Assembly: GCA_964579575.1 (NCBI GenBank)
Contig: CAZOGL010000065.1
Span: forward strand, 1 to 6,404
DNA: 6,404 nucleotides
Reading direction: 5' to 3'
Source: CAVEFW01 sp964579575
Lineage (GTDB): Bacteria > Actinomycetota > Coriobacteriia > Coriobacteriales > Eggerthellaceae
Positions 1-5,788 of the stretch are shown here, piece after piece. Within the stretch, counting starts at the first letter, position 1; each line of letters starts with the position of its first letter. The notes below the pieces were generated by a model. That model saw only the letters and a list, made by a program, of their open reading frames with translations. It did not search any database and was not told the origin of the DNA. A program made the position numbers and the translations under genes.

Positions 1-55
1 TGAAAAAGCGTTCGTTGCAAAACGGTTTAGTGTGCCAAATTAAGCGCAGTATGCA

Positions 56-89
56 CTCGTGCCGCCTACAGCATCACATGCGGCACGAG
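56..89. repeat. Perfect 10-bp inverted repeat, 14-nt loop
   Basis: CTCGTGCCGC (56-65) is exactly complementary to GCGGCACGAG (80-89), with a 14-base spacer. The stem is strong, but no run of T follows on either strand, so a classic intrinsic terminator is not supported. It could be a factor-independent hairpin ending the transcript of a gene outside the window, a protein-binding dyad, or a relic of the possible decayed gene around it. Confidence 0.6.
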
Positions 90-260
90 CCGACGGCGTC
101 AGGTTCACCTTTCTGGACTCGACGCGTTCGACTTCGAGGCCCTCTAGGGGCTCCGGCGGCAGGATGCCCCTGTCCAGGCCTATCCGCGCGTACCAGTCCC
201 CCGAGGTGCGCCTCCAGTATGTCGAGGGCGGAGACTGCAGACGCCGTCCTCAGCTTTTGG

Positions 261-289
261 TTGACGCCAAGAACATGGGACGGTCTATT
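261..289 (+). promoter_or_regulatory. Possible sigma70 promoter upstream of slyD
   Basis: TTGACG at 261-266 (5 of 6 to TTGACA) is followed after exactly 17 bases by TCTATT at 284-289 (4 of 6 to TATAAT). A second -10-like hexamer, TATAGT at 318-323, would start transcription inside the 329-352 dyad but has no good -35. Either could serve slyD; the choice is open. Confidence 0.25.
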
Positions 290-328
290 TTGAGAACCGA
301 TGTCTTCCCTCTCGCTATATAGTTCAAA

Positions 329-352
329 GTGACACTTTAATAAATTTGTCAC
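329..352. promoter_or_regulatory. Dyad operator candidate, GTGACA-N12-TGTCAC
   Basis: The six-base arms are perfect inverted repeats 12 bases apart. The spacer ends in ATAAATT, running into the right arm. A closely similar sequence lies at 1715-1738 upstream of the molybdoenzyme operon: 17 of 24 positions match, including the left arm and ATAAAT-Y-TGTCA. Recurrence ahead of two transcription units points to a binding site for a dimeric regulator. The protein is not known; the TetR protein encoded between the two sites is one candidate, though no full copy lies at its own promoter. Confidence 0.45.
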
Positions 353-450
353 CTCGTCCTGTACACAGGAAAATCTTCGGTAGGTGCAAGACGTTCTGCT
401 ATTCGCTAGAGTTGTGTTCGGAGAGAGGAACTGGCGAGAGGAGCATCTCG

Positions 451-975
451 ATGCTTAAGAAAGGCCAAAAGGTCGAAATCAACTATGCTGGGCAGCTGGA
501 GGATGGTTTCGAGTTCGTCAATACTTGGCTCGTGCCGGACAATGCCCACGTCACTATCGGCGAATACAACATACTGCCCGCTCTTGAGCGTGAGTTAATG
601 ACAATGGCCCGCGGAGAGCGCCGTACCGTCCTCGTTCCCTGCGAAGAGGCTTACGGCTCTTACGATCCAAACGCCCTTATCAGCGTTCCGGCGTCGACAT
701 TCCCCCATGCGGAAGATCTTCCTGTTGGAGCGTATATCGAGTTTGACATGCCGGGTGGTCATGCTCGGGCGAAGGTTGTCGAGATGGACGACGGGACCAT
801 TTTGTTCGATTGCAACCATGAACTAGCGGGCCACGACCTCCTTTTCGAGATTGAGCTTGTAGATGACGGCAAAGGCAAAGCTATCGACCAGGAGCTTGAT
901 CATGATGGATGCGGCTGCAACAAGCTCCGCGAAACTTTATCCGACGGTAAGCATGACTGCTGCCACCACCACTAG
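451..975 (+). CDS. slyD: SlyD-type FKBP peptidyl-prolyl cis-trans isomerase
   Basis: A 174-residue cytoplasmic prolyl isomerase and chaperone of the SlyD branch of FKBPs. The FKBP half (about 1-70) has the family opening KKGQKVEINYAGQLEDG and the ILPALERELMTMARGERRTVLVP segment. The insert-in-flap chaperone domain spans roughly 72-118. The fold closes with DCNHELAGHDLLFEIELVD (120-138), the conserved NHPLAG..L.F motif with E in place of P. The tail (150-174) is rich in His and Cys: H151, C154, C156, H168, C170, C171 and three final His. That matches the metal-binding tail which lets SlyD hand nickel to hydrogenase maturation factors in other bacteria. The start is set by AGGAG at 439-443, seven bases before the ATG; the frame stays open upstream to 346, but that extension resembles nothing. 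Third positions are less GC-rich than in the downstream operon. It appears to be a separate unit from the following TetR gene, which has its own promoter. Confidence 0.9.
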   Translation: MLKKGQKVEINYAGQLEDGFEFVNTWLVPDNAHVTIGEYNILPALERELMTMARGERRTVLVPCEEAYGSYDPNALISVPASTFPHAEDLPVGAYIEFDMPGGHARAKVVEMDDGTILFDCNHELAGHDLLFEIELVDDGKGKAIDQELDHDGCGCNKLRETLSDGKHDCCHHH

Positions 976-1010
976 CTTGATTTTTCCAACGGTCATAAGA
1001 AAATCTGGTT

Positions 1011-1019
1011 TGCTATAAT
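1011..1019 (+). promoter_or_regulatory. Extended -10 promoter for the TetR gene
   Basis: TGCTATAAT is a perfect extended -10 element (TG-N-TATAAT). The -35 region 17 bases upstream (991-996, GGTCAT) is weak, as is common with extended -10 promoters. The predicted start near 1026 gives a leader of about 53 bases. Confidence 0.7.
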
Positions 1020-1025
1020 GCATTG

Positions 1026-1047
1026 AGGCAACGAATTTGCGTTTCCT
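1026..1047. promoter_or_regulatory. Likely autoregulatory operator of the TetR gene
   Basis: AGGCAACG (1026-1033) and CGTTTCCT (1040-1047) are inverted repeats with one mismatch, six bases apart. The 22-bp dyad starts about six bases after the -10 and covers the predicted transcription start, where a TetR repressor usually blocks its own gene. A 9-base direct repeat, TGCATTGAG, flanks it (1019-1027 and 1047-1055). Binding by the neighbouring protein is inferred. Confidence 0.45.
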
Positions 1048-1078
1048 GCATTGAGAGAGCGTCACATGAGGGGGAACT

Positions 1079-1630
1079 ATGGGCGCTAAGGAATCTTTCG
1101 AGCGCAGCTTCCGGCAGCTTGTTCTCACCAAGCCGTATTCGAAAATCACTGTGACCGAGCTGTGCCGCAAGGCCCATTTGTCGCGCAAGACCTTCTATGA
1201 CAACTTCCAAGACAAGGAAGGCGTGTTGGAGGGGATCGTCCACGCGTCCCTCGTGAAGCCCATTGCGACCATGAACGAATTGCTCACCCTCGAGCAAGCG
1301 ATGAACATAACCGATGTGTTCATGGAGCTCATCTATAACGCCATCTCCGAAGACCGCGATTTCTATCAGGCCCTCGTTCGTCCCATGAAAGGCGTAGACG
1401 ACACGTTCATCCGCGTCGTCACCCACGAGATAGAGCGCCTCAACTACGACATCATCGACAGGCTTGCCAGCAGCAGCCCCCTCGAGCGTGATTATGCGGC
1501 TTACTTCTTCGCCTCCTCCCAAGCTATGCTCATCCAGAAATGGATCTTCGACGGCATGCCCCTAACCACGAGGGAGCTGGCCGCGCTCTACAAGAAGATG
1601 GCTGGCGGATACTGGTTCTCGCTGCAATAA
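1079..1630 (+). CDS. TetR/AcrR-family transcriptional regulator
   Basis: A 183-residue one-component regulator. The N-terminal helix-turn-helix occupies about residues 22-46 (ITVTELCRKAHLSRKTFYDN), with the TetR hallmark of a recognition helix ending in TFYDNF followed by DKEGVL. The remainder (about 50-183) is helical and ends in IQKWIFDGMPLTTRELAALYKKM, typical of the C-terminal ligand-binding and dimerisation domain of the TetR_C_8-like group. The ATG follows GAGGGGGA (1068-1075). The gene has its own promoter and a dyad over its start site, suggesting autoregulation, and ends in a hairpin terminator. It lies directly upstream of the molybdoenzyme operon on the same strand, so it probably senses that pathway's substrate or product. 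Whether it represses or activates the operon cannot be read from the sequence, and the ligand is unknown. Confidence 0.9.
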   Translation: MGAKESFERSFRQLVLTKPYSKITVTELCRKAHLSRKTFYDNFQDKEGVLEGIVHASLVKPIATMNELLTLEQAMNITDVFMELIYNAISEDRDFYQALVRPMKGVDDTFIRVVTHEIERLNYDIIDRLASSSPLERDYAAYFFASSQAMLIQKWIFDGMPLTTRELAALYKKMAGGYWFSLQ

Positions 1631-1647
1631 CCCCTGCGACCAACAGC

Positions 1648-1690
1648 AAAGGCAGAGGCTGTCAGTGACTCAGGTCGGCCTCTGGCTTTT
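1648..1690 (+). terminator. Intrinsic terminator after the TetR gene
   Basis: AAAGGCAGAGGC (1648-1659) pairs with GCCTCTGGCTTT (1678-1689), twelve positions with one G-G mismatch and an 18-base loop, then one more T. The A-run on one side and T-run on the other could stop transcription in either direction. It begins 18 bases after the TetR stop codon and separates that gene from the operon's control region. Confidence 0.7.
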
Positions 1691-1693
1691 GTC

Positions 1694-1738
1694 GTGACAC
1701 CAACGTTCATGAGGGTGACAACCCGATAAATCTGTCAA
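1694..1738. promoter_or_regulatory. Operator cluster upstream of the molybdoenzyme operon
   Basis: GTGACA occurs at 1694-1699 and again at 1715-1720, spaced 21 bases (two helical turns), and TGTCA follows at 1733-1737. The last two form GTGACA-N12-TGTCA, matching the dyad at 329-352 in 17 of 24 positions. The cluster lies about 100-140 bases before the predicted operon start, a position more usual for an activator or an upstream repressor loop than for simple promoter occlusion. Confidence 0.45.
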
Positions 1739-1773
1739 TCGATTTTTGCCAGATTCGCGAAACCGACCAAAGG

Positions 1774-1788
1774 GCGTTGTCCAAACGC
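1774..1788. promoter_or_regulatory. Short dyad GCGTT-N5-AACGC
   Basis: A perfect five-base inverted repeat just upstream of the predicted -35 at 1801, around -62 to -48 from the predicted start. A palindrome TTCGCGAA (1754-1761) and a related CGCGAA (1786-1791) lie close by. The spacing suits an activator touching RNA polymerase, but the arms are short and could be chance. Confidence 0.25.
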
Positions 1789-1800
1789 GAACTTAGGAAA

Positions 1801-1829
1801 TTGTCTCTACTTTTCCTTCTCCCTAATCT
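1801..1829 (+). promoter_or_regulatory. Candidate promoter of the molybdoenzyme operon
   Basis: TTGTCT (1801-1806, 4 of 6 to TTGACA) and TAATCT (1824-1829, 3 of 6 to TATAAT, keeping the first TA and the last T) are exactly 17 bases apart. The weak boxes fit a regulated promoter. The predicted start near 1836 would give a leader of about 95 bases that opens with a hairpin. Confidence 0.4.
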
Positions 1830-1834
1830 TAAAA

Positions 1835-1880
1835 GTGCGAGAGCGCCAAAGCACATGCTTCGCTGTGCTTTCGTTTCGCG
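1835..1880 (+). other. Leader hairpin before the large-subunit gene
   Basis: AAAGCACA (1848-1855) and TGTGCTTT (1864-1871) form a perfect 8-bp stem with an 8-base loop. A lower stem can pair GTGCGA (1835-1840) with TCGCGC (1876-1881, one G-U) across an internal loop. It sits at the predicted 5' end of the transcript, about 50 bases before the start codon, and could stabilise the message or affect translation. It does not match a riboswitch class that I recognise. Confidence 0.45.
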
Positions 1881-1930
1881 CAAATGGGGTAGAGAGAGCC
1901 CCTGAAAACCCGAGAGAGGAGAGAGAGTAC

Positions 1931-4612
1931 ATGAGCGAGAAAGATGTCCTCACCACTACGGTGCAAAGTATCGCCAGTGGAGGCACGGGCGGTGAACCCA
2001 CGGCCGTCGACAGCAAGGACGGCAAGATCGTCCGCATTCGCCCGCTGCACATCGATGAAAAGTGGACGCCGGAAGAGCTGGCGGACTCCATGTGGGAGCT
2101 GGAGGTGGACGGCAAGAAGTTCCGCCCGGAGTACAAAGCCGCCCCGAACTACATGGCATTGGCCTACAAGGAGCGCGTCTACTCCAAAAACCGCGTCCGC
2201 ATGCCGCTCAAGCGCGTCGACTGGGAGCCTGGCGGAGACCCCGCAACCATGAACGCGCAGAACCGCGGTAAGTCGAAGTTCGTCGAGATTTCCTGGGACG
2301 AAGCCCTCGACATCATGGAGTCCGAGATCAAGCGCGTTTCCGAGAAGTATGGTCCCTACTCCGTCCTGTGCGTCGGCGAGGACGGCCATCGTGAGTCCAA
2401 GGACCTCCATGCAGGCGGCGGCATGCACATGACGACCATGAACTTCCTCGGTGGCTATACCCGCGAGACCCGCACTCCCGACTCAGTCGAAGGTTGGTAT
2501 TGGGGCGCGAAGCACTTCTGGGGTGCCGGATTCAACCACGGCGGCGGCATGATTGCACCTCCCCAGAACAATTATAGCAACTACAACGTCGTCAAGGACG
2601 TCACGGAGAACTCCGACCTGCTCGTCTTTGATGCAGGCGACTGGGAGCTGACCCAGAACTACGCTTCTATGTTCTTCTCCCGCCTGCTCAAGTATTGGGA
2701 GGAGCTCGACAAGGAGTTCGTATCCGTCGACCCGTTCTGCAACTACACGGCATGCTGTCACAAGACCTTCAAGTGGATCCCCATCCTCCCCAACACCGAT
2801 GCCGCTCTCGACTTTGGAGCCATGTACGTCATGATTACCGAGGGCATCTACGACAAGGAGTTCATCGACACCCATTCAATCGGATTCGACAAGGTCGTCG
2901 ACTACGTTCTTGGCAAGGAAGACGGCATCCCGAAGACCCCAGCTTGGGCGAGCGAGCGCTGCGGCATACCCGAGCACACCATCAAGGCGTACGCCCGCAA
3001 CCTGTGCAAGAAGCGCGCTTCCCACGTCCACTACAGCTCAGGTTCCATCAAGACCCCGTATTCCCATGAGCCCGGACGCACGCAGGCCTACCTCCTCGCG
3101 ATGCAGGGCCTCGGCAAGCCCGGCGTGCAGCAGCTCCACCTCGAGGCGACGAACATGGGCAAGGAGAAACTTGCTGAATCCTCCACTAGGCCCTTCTCCA
3201 TGCTCAACCATTGCCGCATGTTCTATCCCTCCGCGCAAACCCTGCCGCGTACCGCCATCGCCGAGGCCATTCGCAACGGCCATGTTGAATGGTATGGCAG
3301 CCCCTGCATCGTATACGTCGAGACCAAGGAGCAGTTCCAGAAGTACACTTATCCTGGCGACCCGAAGATCGGCCTTATGATGAACCAAGGCATGGCGAAG
3401 CGCATGGGCCAGCCCATCCCCACTGAGGAACCCCGTTTGAACCCCATCCACATGGTATGGTCGGAAAAACCTTGCAACATGAATTGCTGGAACGGCGGCT
3501 TCGAGTTCCAAGACGCCATCCGCTCCAACGAGGTCGAGTTCTTCGTCTCCAACCACCAGTGGCTCGAGAACGACTCGCTTTTCTGCGACCTGGTTCTTCC
3601 GGTCACCACCTGTGTCGAGGACGACGACACCATGGGCGCATCCATGACCGTTGGCATGCGCTATGCCGGCTACACCCCCCACGCATGCGATCGCGTCGGT
3701 GAGTCCAAATCCGACTGGGAGATCGCCCTCGAGGTGCTCGACCGCTTCGGCATGCGCGAGAAGCTCGACTACGGCATGACCACCGAGCAGTGGCTCGAAT
3801 ACGGCTTCGACAACTCCAAGCTCGTCACCGAGGTCGATTGGGAGACCCTCAAGGAAAAGGGCCTTTACTATCCAAAGCTCGAGGAAAACTGGCGCGACGA
3901 GCTGCCCGGCATGCGCGGCTTCTACGACGACCCCGAGAACTTCCCGCTCGATACCCCCTCCGGAAAGCTGGAGTTCTACTCCCAGGCGCTTGCAGACAAC
4001 TTCCCCGACGACAAGGAACGCCAACCCATCGCTAAGTGGGTCATCGGCGGACCGGCCGAAGAGGGATGGACCCACGACGAGAGCCTGTGGGGCGAGCGTT
4101 GCAAGAAGTACCCCCTGCTTGTCACGGCCAACCCTGCCCGCTTCCGCGTCCATGTACAGGGCGACGACATCGCCTGGTATCGCGAGATCGAGACCCAGAA
4201 GGTCAAGGGCAAGGACGGCTACCTCTACGAGGCGCTGTGGATCAGCCCAGAGGATGCCAGTGCGCGTGAAATCGCCGACGGCGACATCGTGAAGATCTTC
4301 AACGAGCGAGGCATCATCTTGGTAGGCGCTCGCATCTCCCAGCGTGTCATGCCCGGTTCCGTTGTCGTGGCCAAGGGATCCCGCGTAGACCCGATCGCTC
4401 CCCATATCGACCGCGGTGGCGCCATCAACCTGATCAGCCCCGAGGCTACCGTTTCCAAGAACTGTAAGGGCTTCGTTGTCACCGGATACCTCGTAGAGGC
4501 CGAGAAGCTCTCTGACGAAGAGTACGACAAGTGGAAGCGTGACTACCCGGAGGCCTTTGCGCGCGACTACGACGTCGCCCAGGGCATTACCCGCGACGCA
4601 TGGCTCGCATAG
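1931..4612 (+). CDS. Pyrogallol hydroxytransferase-family molybdoenzyme, large catalytic subunit
   Basis: An 893-residue Mo-bisMGD enzyme of the DMSO reductase superfamily, closest in features to the large subunit of pyrogallol transhydroxylase (athL type; about 875 residues in Pelobacter acidigallici). That enzyme moves hydroxyl groups to turn pyrogallol into phloroglucinol. Family signs, judged against the Pelobacter sequence from memory, are DGKIVRIRPLHIDE (30-43), EISWDEALDI (119-128), TPDSVEGWYWG (182-192), MQGLGKPG (391-398), DTPSGKLEF (674-682) and DRGGAINLISP (827-837). S185 should be the Mo ligand (Ser175 there), D184 matches Asp174 and H153 probably His144. The N-terminus has no Cys cluster motif (first Cys is 147) and no twin-arginine signal, so it should be cytoplasmic and rely on the small subunit for iron-sulfur clusters. 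The start uses AGGAGA (1917-1922); an in-frame GTG at 1835 lacks such a site. Residues at the Pelobacter Tyr152, Arg153, Trp354 and Tyr404 positions seem different, so the substrate is uncertain; catechol dehydroxylation or another hydroxyl transfer is possible. Confidence 0.85.
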   Translation: MSEKDVLTTTVQSIASGGTGGEPTAVDSKDGKIVRIRPLHIDEKWTPEELADSMWELEVDGKKFRPEYKAAPNYMALAYKERVYSKNRVRMPLKRVDWEPGGDPATMNAQNRGKSKFVEISWDEALDIMESEIKRVSEKYGPYSVLCVGEDGHRESKDLHAGGGMHMTTMNFLGGYTRETRTPDSVEGWYWGAKHFWGAGFNHGGGMIAPPQNNYSNYNVVKDVTENSDLLVFDAGDWELTQNYASMFFSRLLKYWEELDKEFVSVDPFCNYTACCHKTFKWIPILPNTDAALDFGAMYVMITEGIYDKEFIDTHSIGFDKVVDYVLGKEDGIPKTPAWASERCGIPEHTIKAYARNLCKKRASHVHYSSGSIKTPYSHEPGRTQAYLLAMQGLGKPGVQQLHLEATNMGKEKLAESSTRPFSMLNHCRMFYPSAQTLPRTAIAEAIRNGHVEWYGSPCIVYVETKEQFQKYTYPGDPKIGLMMNQGMAKRMGQPIPTEEPRLNPIHMVWSEKPCNMNCWNGGFEFQDAIRSNEVEFFVSNHQWLENDSLFCDLVLPVTTCVEDDDTMGASMTVGMRYAGYTPHACDRVGESKSDWEIALEVLDRFGMREKLDYGMTTEQWLEYGFDNSKLVTEVDWETLKEKGLYYPKLEENWRDELPGMRGFYDDPENFPLDTPSGKLEFYSQALADNFPDDKERQPIAKWVIGGPAEEGWTHDESLWGERCKKYPLLVTANPARFRVHVQGDDIAWYREIETQKVKGKDGYLYEALWISPEDASAREIADGDIVKIFNERGIILVGARISQRVMPGSVVVAKGSRVDPIAPHIDRGGAINLISPEATVSKNCKGFVVTGYLVEAEKLSDEEYDKWKRDYPEAFARDYDVAQGITRDAWLA

Positions 4613-4637
4613 GCGCTACGAGAGAAAGGATTGAACC

Positions 4638-5441
4638 ATGAAAGGTTTTCTGATTCATGCCGATAGGTGCATGGGATGCCATGCCTGCCAAATCGGCTGC
4701 AAGGACGAGCATTGTGGCAACTGCTGGATGCCCTACACGCAGGAACAGCCCGAATCCGGACAGTTCTGGATGAAGGTCAACCAAAAGGAGCGCGGCCAGT
4801 GCCCCCAGGTCAAGGTCAGCTACATCCCGACCCCCTGCATGCACTGCGAAAACGCCCCTTGCATCGCGGCGGCCAAGGACGACGCGGTCTATCGTCGAGA
4901 CGACGGCCTCGTGATCATCGACCCCGTCAAGGCCAAGGGACAAAAGCAGATCGTCAAGGCGTGCCCCTACCACAAGATCTTCTGGAACGAAGAGCTCAAC
5001 ATTCCCCAGAAGTGCACGGGCTGCGCCCACCTGCTCGACGACGAGGACTCCCCCATCCGCGTGCCGCGCTGCATGGACAACTGCCCCGTCCACGTCATCG
5101 AGTTCGGCGAGCTTGAGGACATGGACCTCACCGGCGCAGAGGTCTTGCACCCCGAATACGGCACGAAGCCCCACGTCTACTACACCGGCCTGCCCAAGAA
5201 ATTCATCGCCGGCACCGTGTACACCCCCGAGGACGAGGAAATCGTCGAGGGCGCCTCTGTCACCGTCACCAACGGCACGGACACCTACACCGACACGACC
5301 AACAGCTGGGGCGATTTCTGGATCGACGACCTGGCTGATGACGAGTGGACCGTCACCATCGCTGGCGCAGGCAAGGTGAAGACCCTGACTGTCAGTACCG
5401 TCGAGGAAGACAAGGGCCTCGGCGACATTGCCCTCGTATAA
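4638..5441 (+). CDS. Hydroxytransferase small subunit: three [4Fe-4S] clusters plus Cna-like domain
   Basis: A 267-residue electron-transfer partner of the preceding subunit, athS type (about 274 residues in Pelobacter). Residues 1-160 are a ferredoxin-like domain with exactly twelve cluster-type Cys: C11, C14, C17, C21; C67, C70, C75; C109; C126, C129; C145, C149. In the related DmsB/NrfC-like proteins four clusters are bound. Here the fourth Cys of the second motif is an Ala (A79) and the third motif keeps only C109, which leaves three clusters, as known for transhydroxylase. C26, C29 and C55 are extra. Residues about 188-267 (KFIAGTVYTPEDEEIVEGASVTVTN onward) form a carboxypeptidase-regulatory, Cna or transthyretin-like beta sandwich, also a hallmark of this subunit. 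There is no signal peptide. AAGGA (4626-4630) sits seven bases before the ATG. The gene starts 25 bases after the large-subunit stop, so the two are surely co-transcribed. Confidence 0.88.
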   Translation: MKGFLIHADRCMGCHACQIGCKDEHCGNCWMPYTQEQPESGQFWMKVNQKERGQCPQVKVSYIPTPCMHCENAPCIAAAKDDAVYRRDDGLVIIDPVKAKGQKQIVKACPYHKIFWNEELNIPQKCTGCAHLLDDEDSPIRVPRCMDNCPVHVIEFGELEDMDLTGAEVLHPEYGTKPHVYYTGLPKKFIAGTVYTPEDEEIVEGASVTVTNGTDTYTDTTNSWGDFWIDDLADDEWTVTIAGAGKVKTLTVSTVEEDKGLGDIALV

Positions 5442-5455
5442 CGACGCTACGAGTC

Positions 5456-5731
5456 ATGGGCGGCGAGCAACATACCGCGTCTACGGCCGGCTGGAGGACA
5501 GGTGTCCCCCGGCCCGGCCGGATACATATCGTTCGAGTGGATTACGCCAAAAACGAACTCTATGACGCCGACGGAAACGGCTACTTCGAGATGCCTGGGG
5601 GCATGTGGGCTCCATTTGGCCCCGTCCACGAAGGTAGCGTCCGCTACTGGGGCAGCGGCTCCCATGCAGGCCACATCAATCTCATGCCTGTAGCGCAATA
5701 TCGCAACGGCACTTGGGTCAACGTCATGTGA
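5456..5731 (+). CDS. Small protein of unknown family in the molybdoenzyme operon
   Basis: A 91-residue protein I do not recognise. It has no Cys, no signal peptide and no membrane segment. It is rich in Gly, aromatic residues and His; the second half is the most protein-like, with YDADGNGYFEMPGGMWAPFG (36-55), VRYWGSGSHAGHINLMPVAQ (62-81) and a final RNGTWVNVM. DADGNGYFE (37-45) resembles the start of an EF-hand or dockerin calcium loop (D1, D3, N5, G6, hydrophobic 8), but position 12 is Gly, so it may be just a beta turn. The ATG lies 14 bases after the small-subunit stop with no real Shine-Dalgarno sequence, suggesting translational coupling; a GTG at 5537 is an alternative start. The upstream extension of the frame overlaps the small subunit and reads as a shadow. 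Third positions follow the operon's C/G bias, supporting real coding. Its place between the enzyme and the VOC gene suggests a role with the enzyme, which is inference only. Confidence 0.65.
   Translation: MGGEQHTASTAGWRTGVPRPGRIHIVRVDYAKNELYDADGNGYFEMPGGMWAPFGPVHEGSVRYWGSGSHAGHINLMPVAQYRNGTWVNVM
5485..5514 (+). other. GC-rich hairpin inside the small unknown gene
   Basis: GGCCGG (5485-5490) can pair with CCGGCC (5509-5514), enclosing a smaller GGACA-GG-TGTCC repeat (5496-5507). It lies 30-60 bases into the 91-residue gene. A structure here could lower expression of the two downstream genes relative to the enzyme subunits, or mark an RNA processing site. GC-rich coding sequence makes such pairings fairly common. 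Confidence 0.3.
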
Positions 5732-5754
5732 GCCGTCAGCGACCCCTCGACGGC
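5732..5754 (+). other. Weak intercistronic hairpin before the VOC gene
   Basis: GCCGTC (5732-5737) pairs with GACGGC (5749-5754) over an 11-base loop, directly after the preceding stop codon. A T-run (5770-5773) lies about 15 bases further on, too far for a normal terminator. At most it attenuates read-through into the VOC gene. Confidence 0.3.
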
Positions 5755-5788
5755 CACGACAACGAGCATTTTTCACAAGGAGATATCA

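Larger units (their letters stand above)
1..328. other. Upstream region with no convincing gene
   Basis: No open frame here has both a ribosome binding site and a recognisable product. On the minus strand one frame is open from 249 down to a TAA at 40-42 (69 codons). It reads as fairly ordinary protein, with stretches such as SGDWYARIGLDRGILPPEPL, and has GC-rich third positions. It begins straight after an in-frame stop (250-252) and has no start codon with a Shine-Dalgarno sequence, so it could be a decayed gene tail. The overlapping plus frame 59-322 shares the same third positions, so base composition cannot decide between the strands. I see no RNA gene or insertion-sequence end. Confidence 0.4.

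Noticed and set aside
346..450. 35-residue N-terminal extension of the SlyD frame
   Set aside because: The family begins at KKGQKVEINY, and the ATG at 451 has a good Shine-Dalgarno sequence. The extension is Arg/Cys-rich with no similarity to FKBPs.
1013..1522. 169-codon minus-strand frame opposite the TetR gene
   Set aside because: Antisense shadow of the TetR frame; no domain, and it would have to be expressed against a well-supported gene and promoter.
1835..1930. GTG start at 1835 that would lengthen the large subunit by 32 residues
   Set aside because: The extra residues match nothing in the family, fall in the leader hairpin and lack a ribosome site, while ATG 1931 has AGGAGA at proper spacing.
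1739..1930. Molybdenum-cofactor riboswitch upstream of the molybdoenzyme
   Set aside because: I could not find the multi-stem arrangement of the Moco RNA motif, and that element usually precedes cofactor biosynthesis or transport genes.
3038..4405. 455-codon open frame on the minus strand opposite the large subunit
   Set aside because: It is the mirror of a GC-rich third-position coding frame, rich in Val, Gly, Leu and Asp repeats, with no recognisable domain; the opposite strand is a clear molybdoenzyme.
5502..5693. Alternative frame starting at GTG 5502 after GGAGG
   Set aside because: The ribosome-like sequence is only a few bases before the GTG, and the frame soon becomes Thr/Ala/Ser-rich shadow sequence; the 5456 frame is far more protein-like.
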